In this document: piece by piece, positions 60,394 through 64,000 of the stretch | Layout: each line of letters begins with the position of its first letter | Numbering within the stretch: position 1 is the first letter of the stretch | NCBI RefSeq assembly: GCF_000208745.1 | Contig: NC_030852.1 | Span: 33,830,803 to 33,894,802 of the forward strand | Length of the DNA: 64,000 nucleotides | Direction of reading: 5' to 3' | Origin: Theobroma cacao | Taxonomy: Eukaryota; Streptophyta; Magnoliopsida; Malvales; Malvaceae | The notes under the pieces: generated by a model | Told to the model about the DNA's origin: nothing | What the model saw: the letters and a program-made list of their open reading frames with translations, nothing else | Database searches by the model: none | Program-made: the position numbers and the translations under genes

Positions 60394-62556
60394 TTTTATG
60401 TCCTGTTAACCTCTGCGATTGTTGGTGGTTGTAAATGATTTTTGTTGGGGTTTGCAGGATGATCTAGTCCCTGCAGATGTCATTTTTGTGTTTTACAGGA
60501 TTGTTTTCTTGACTGAAGGAAATTGAATTTCTTTTGCAGATTGTTATTGATTTTTGGTAATAATATAAAATGCTTTCAGCTCTTAAAAAAAAAAAAAGAA
60601 AAGGAGACTCGGGCCAAAGTTAGGATAATTTGGAAAAAAAAATTCAAAGGAAAAGTTAAATTGTGTCTGTGATTAATGGAAATTACATTCCCTTTGGTCA
60701 TTGTAAGCACATTGTAATAAAAAAACATTCTTTTGAATTTTTCTTACATCAAATATTGGAATGTCTTTACATCCAATTAAATCGAAGGAGAAGTGTCCCA
60801 CATGCATACCAAACGACCCTTTGGGGATTCCCAATGTGAATCAAATAATTATTCAAGGAAGGGAATTTTCTTTTTATTAGCAAAAAATTGAGAGTTGAAA
60901 TTAACTCTAGAGTTCGAATCTTCTTTATTTTTCTTTGTATTTTTCCGCATACACATATTCTAATTAAATTCTCAATAAGTTATAAAGAATGAAATAATTA
61001 AGCTTGGAGACAAATTTTTTTACTTATGGGTATTAATTTCAAAACTAATTGAGATTAAAATTACAATACCTAAATGTTTTTTATTATTATTTTAATGATA
61101 AACCTTCTCTCCCTCTCTCTACATTGACTTGAAGTCATGACTACTTCCAGTTAAACTCCTAAAGTTGCGTTTGGTTGACGGAATAAAAATGAATAGAATA
61201 AAATAATTATTATGTTGGAATAGAATGAAATGGGAATATAATAGAATAATTATTACTTAAGTTAGTACGACAAAGAGAATAAGATAGGAATAATTATTAT
61301 AACTTATTGTAGTGTTTGGTTGGTAATAATAATTTTGGAATAAGAAATGAATAGAAAATAAAAAGACAAAACATCATTTATTATTTATATGACTATTTAT
61401 TTTTATTATATTTTTTAAATATTAATAATCTAGAATTTAGTTAAAACATTAATAAATAATAATTTAAATATTAATATTTTATTTAATTTAAATATTATTA
61501 TGATTAATTTTTATTTTATTTTATTTTTAAAATATTAATAATTGATAATTTAAATATTAATATTTTATTTATAATTTAATTATTTATATTTTAAAATATC
61601 ATTATTTTATTTAATTAAAATATTATTATGATCAATTATTTTATTTTATTCTTAAATATTATTAATTGATTATTTATTTCAAATATTAATAATAGATCAT
61701 TTAAACATTAATATTTTATTTATAATTTAATCATTAATATTTTTATTTAATTTAAATATTATTATTATTTTATTTTTTAAATATTAATAATTGGTAATTT
61801 ATTTAAAATATTAATAATTGATGATTTAATTATTAATATTTTATATAATTTAAATGATATTATGCTTATTTATTTTTAATTTATTTTTTAAATAGAAATA
61901 ATTTATAATTTATTTTATTAATAATTGATAATTTAAATATCAATATTTTATTTATAATTTAATATTAATATTTTTAAATATTAATATTTTATTAAAAATT
62001 AGAATCAAGGGAGAGGAGGAGGAGCAGAGAGAGAAAAATAATATTTTATATAAATAAAATTATAATTTTTTAAATTTGTAAGGAATATTTTTATTTTTAT
62101 TATTTTTTGAGTTCATTCTTTAATCATGGAATAGTCAATATCATAAGAGATGATGATATCAGTTATTCTTTAATTTTAAATAATTTTAAAGATTAAATTA
62201 TTTTTCAACCAAACAGAGAAATCAAAATTCTTTGAAAATAAAGAGAGAATGACCAACCAAACATGCTATAAGTTGTAGATATTCGACAAAACAAAGACCG
62301 GAATGGGACATGGGAATTTAATACATGGGCCGTACCCCGGCGAACGGAAATAATCAGTGAGAACAAAACAATTTTCCAGCCCACGACAATGCATGTCATT
62401 GTCAGCCAAAAGAAATTTCCACAAGCGTTTAATTTACGTTTACAGCCATGGGTCCTGAACCACTAACTTGACTGCAAATCATAAGAACGAAATTATATTA
62501 ACAGTAACAATAAATTGCCACAAGGTTTAATGTTAACAGTTAATAATAAGATTTTG
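60394..62556. repeat. Duplicated upstream block, copy B (with insertion)
   Basis: This is the second copy of the block at 56287-57296. It has the same order of landmarks, including the A-tailed retroelement end (to about 60597). It is longer because about 1.1 kb of AT-rich DNA interrupts it between ACTTGAAGTCA (about 61137) and ACAAAGACCGGAATGGG (about 62290). The right part, with GGGCCGTACCCCGGCGAACGG, resumes the match. Confidence 0.88.
61167..62266. mobile_element. Non-autonomous insertion in block copy B
   Basis: Comparison with copy A at about 57025 gives the empty site, so this stretch is an insertion. It starts GCGTTTGGTTGACGG. Its right end, read on the other strand, starts GCATGTTTGGTTGGTC. 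GTTTGGTTG is therefore present at both ends in inverted orientation, as in plant MITE-like elements. The inside is over 80% A/T, with repeated ATTTAAATATTAATATTTTATTTA-like segments (about 61380-62000) and no coding capacity. The flanks AAAGTT and TAAGTT may be a degenerate target duplication. The superfamily is not determined. Confidence 0.6.
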
Positions 62557-62954
62557 TGACTTTAAAAAAATTCTATTTTCTTTTTCTTAATTTAACAATA
62601 AATTCCTTTTGTTTTTAAATAAATTTTATACCAATTCCATTACACATTTTTCTTTAAAAAAAATCATGATACATAAGGTAATTACCAACATCCATTTATT
62701 TATTTTCCTTGACATATTCCTCATACTTTTATCCATTTGTATATGTATTTTGGTTGTATATTATAAGCAGTAGCATACTCATACTTTGCCATTAATGTTT
62801 ATAACAAGATAGAACTTTTAATGAAACTCTGCTGTTAAGGTTAATGTAATTTTCTGTTTTGTTATAATGCAACGTGGCGACAATTTGTTGGTCGGGAAGA
62901 GGGCAGAGGATTTCCATTCCCATCGAAGAGCCACTACACTCGACTCTTCGCATC

Positions 62955-62963
62955 TATATAAAT
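62955..62963 (+). promoter_or_regulatory. TATA box of thaumatin-like 3
   Basis: TATATAAAT lies 55-63 bases before the start codon at 63018. An ACGTGGC (G-box/ABRE-like) core lies about 150 bases upstream at 62873-62879. The promoter looks intact although the coding region is interrupted. Confidence 0.65.
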
Positions 62964-63017
62964 CCACCTCTTCCTTAGGAACTCGACGCAAATTAAGTGC
63001 TTCGCCCGTTCACAAAA

Positions 63018-63545
63018 ATGAACTTGAAAACCCTCTCTCTGTTTGCCTTCTCTTTGGTTGCTCGCTACTTCACGGTGGCAAATGCTGCTACTATTAACAT
63101 CCGAAGCAACTGCCCCTTCACGGTCTGGGCAGCAGCCGTGCCCGGTGGTGGCATGCAGCTGGACAGCGGTGGAGTCTGGGACATAACCGCGAACCCCGGC
63201 ACCACAGGAACTCGTGTCTGGGCTCGAACCAATTGCCAATTTGATGGAGCCGGGCGTGGCAGCTGCCAAACAGGAGACTGTGGGGGGCTCCTCGAGTGCC
63301 AAGCCTATGGTGCGCCCCCCAACACCCTGGCTGAATACGCACTAAACCAGTTCAATAACTTGGATTTCTTCGATATTTCTTTAGTTGATGGATTTAATGT
63401 TCCTATGGACTTTAGTCCAACTTCTGGGGGGTGCACCAGGGGTATTACATGCAAGGCAGATATCATAGGGCAGTGCCCTGATCCATTGAAAGCCCCGGGT
63501 GTAGGGGCGGAGCTAGTCAATTTTCATTGGGAGGCCAAAGGTTAA
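63018..63545 (+). pseudogene. Thaumatin-like protein 3, interrupted after residue about 161
   Basis: The start at 63018 gives [18 protein letters not shown], a signal peptide ending near VANAA, then the mature start [13 protein letters not shown]. The first eight of the 16 family cysteines are present, as are [17 protein letters not shown] and [13 protein letters not shown]. The match to thaumatin-like 2 is very close until DPLKAPG. At 63502 it is replaced by unrelated sequence starting TAGGGGCGGAGC, and the frame stops after about 15 foreign codons at 63545. The lost part should carry eight cysteines, so a normal fold is impossible from this frame. Absence of other stops suggests a recent event. 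The 3' half may lie beyond the window if the foreign DNA is a transposon. A very long intron is less likely because family members lack one there. Confidence 0.8.
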
Positions 63546-64000
63546 GAAAAATAAAAATTAAAAATTTTAAAATTAATATATTAAACTTAATCATTAATAA
63601 TCAAAAGATTTAAAATGAATAATAATTTTATATAATATGTAAATAAAAAAATTAAAAAAATTTATAATAGCATTTTAGAAAAATTTTGGCCGACGATTAT
63701 AATATTTTTTTAAATATAAACAACTAAATTATTTATAAAAAACTTATTATCCATTTTATTTCGAAGTCTTATCTTTATCGATATAAACGACTAAAAAATT
63801 AATCTAGTCAACATCTAATATTCTTATTTTATTATATTTAAGTTTATAATACTAAATATTAAACTATAATGTATAAAATATAAATAGTTAAATATGATAT
63901 ACATAATTAATAATTTTTTCTTATACTCAAGATAATTTCCTTTCAACTAAATATAAAACGTAAAGCACATTAAAAACATATACTCAAGATAATTTTTTCT
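63502..64000. mobile_element. Left end of an inserted element, continues past the window
   Basis: Sequence beginning TAGGGGCGGAGCTAG replaces the expected thaumatin coding sequence and is followed by about 450 bases of AT-rich, non-coding DNA to the window edge. A GGGGCGGAGC-type end is common at termini of plant DNA transposons, possibly hAT-like, but that assignment is from memory and tentative. The right end and target duplication would be outside the window. Confidence 0.5.

Larger units (their letters stand above)
59348..63017. other. Spacer between thaumatin-like 2 and 3
   Basis: This is about 3.7 kb. It contains the 3' UTR of thaumatin-like 2, AT-rich DNA, copy B of the duplicated block (60394-62556) with its inserted element (61167-62266), and the promoter of thaumatin-like 3. 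No additional gene is supported; the frame at 59627-59848 has no recognisable feature. Confidence 0.5.

Overview
This is a gene-bearing stretch of a plant nuclear genome, almost certainly a eudicot and probably a rosid. Most genes have introns with GT-AG borders (two use GC-AG), the spacers are very AT-rich, and every recognisable protein belongs to a flowering-plant family. No bacterial operon, plasmid or phage structure and no CRISPR array is visible. Exon models were built by hand from splice motifs and checked for reading phase; each model closes in frame from start to stop.

Layout. (1) 1.3-4.3 kb, plus strand: a membrane-anchored RING-H2 E3 ubiquitin ligase. (2) 5.6-18.2 kb, plus: a 26-exon, 1151-residue unc-13/MUN-type protein of the DUF810/PATROL1 family. 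(3) 19.2-24.0 kb, minus: two intronless C2-domain proteins, one intact-looking and one diverged. (4) 24-32.5 kb: an AT-rich spacer with no gene I can support. (5) 32.5-33.6 kb, minus: a class-B heat shock factor of the HSFB2b type with perfect heat shock elements upstream. (6) 36.0-36.8 kb, minus: a four-exon protein phosphatase 1 inhibitor-2. (7) 39.3-41.0 kb, plus: an intronless DEAD-box helicase of the RH47/ISE1 type. (8) 41.6-42.9 kb, minus: a CASP-like four-helix membrane protein. (9) 43.6-46.4 kb, minus: a nine-exon UDP-glucose 4-epimerase. (10) 47.8-50.6 kb, minus: a three-repeat MYB (MYB3R). (11) 52.5-64 kb: three thaumatin-like (PR-5/osmotin) genes on the plus strand, the third broken by inserted DNA, with an intronless Nep1/Emg1-like rRNA methyltransferase on the minus strand between the first and second.

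The genes do not form one pathway. They are a conserved plant neighbourhood. From memory, Arabidopsis carries osmotin, CASPL4, HSFB2B, DUF810 and a RING gene together around At4g11650-At4g11680, and the RING gene, RH47 and UGE1 together around At1g12760-At1g12780. This window appears to hold the combined, less fractionated version of those two duplicated segments.

The most changeable part is the right end. A duplicated block of about 1 kb lies upstream of two of the thaumatin-like genes, and one copy carries an extra insertion of about 1.1 kb. A small poly(A)-tailed retroposon sits between perfect 14-bp direct repeats, and a probable transposon end truncates the last gene. The intronless Nep1-like gene with a basic N-terminal extension also lies here. 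No clearly new biological system was found. The most testable oddities are the Nep1-like gene, the small retroposon, the broken third thaumatin-like gene and the heat shock elements upstream of HSFB2b.
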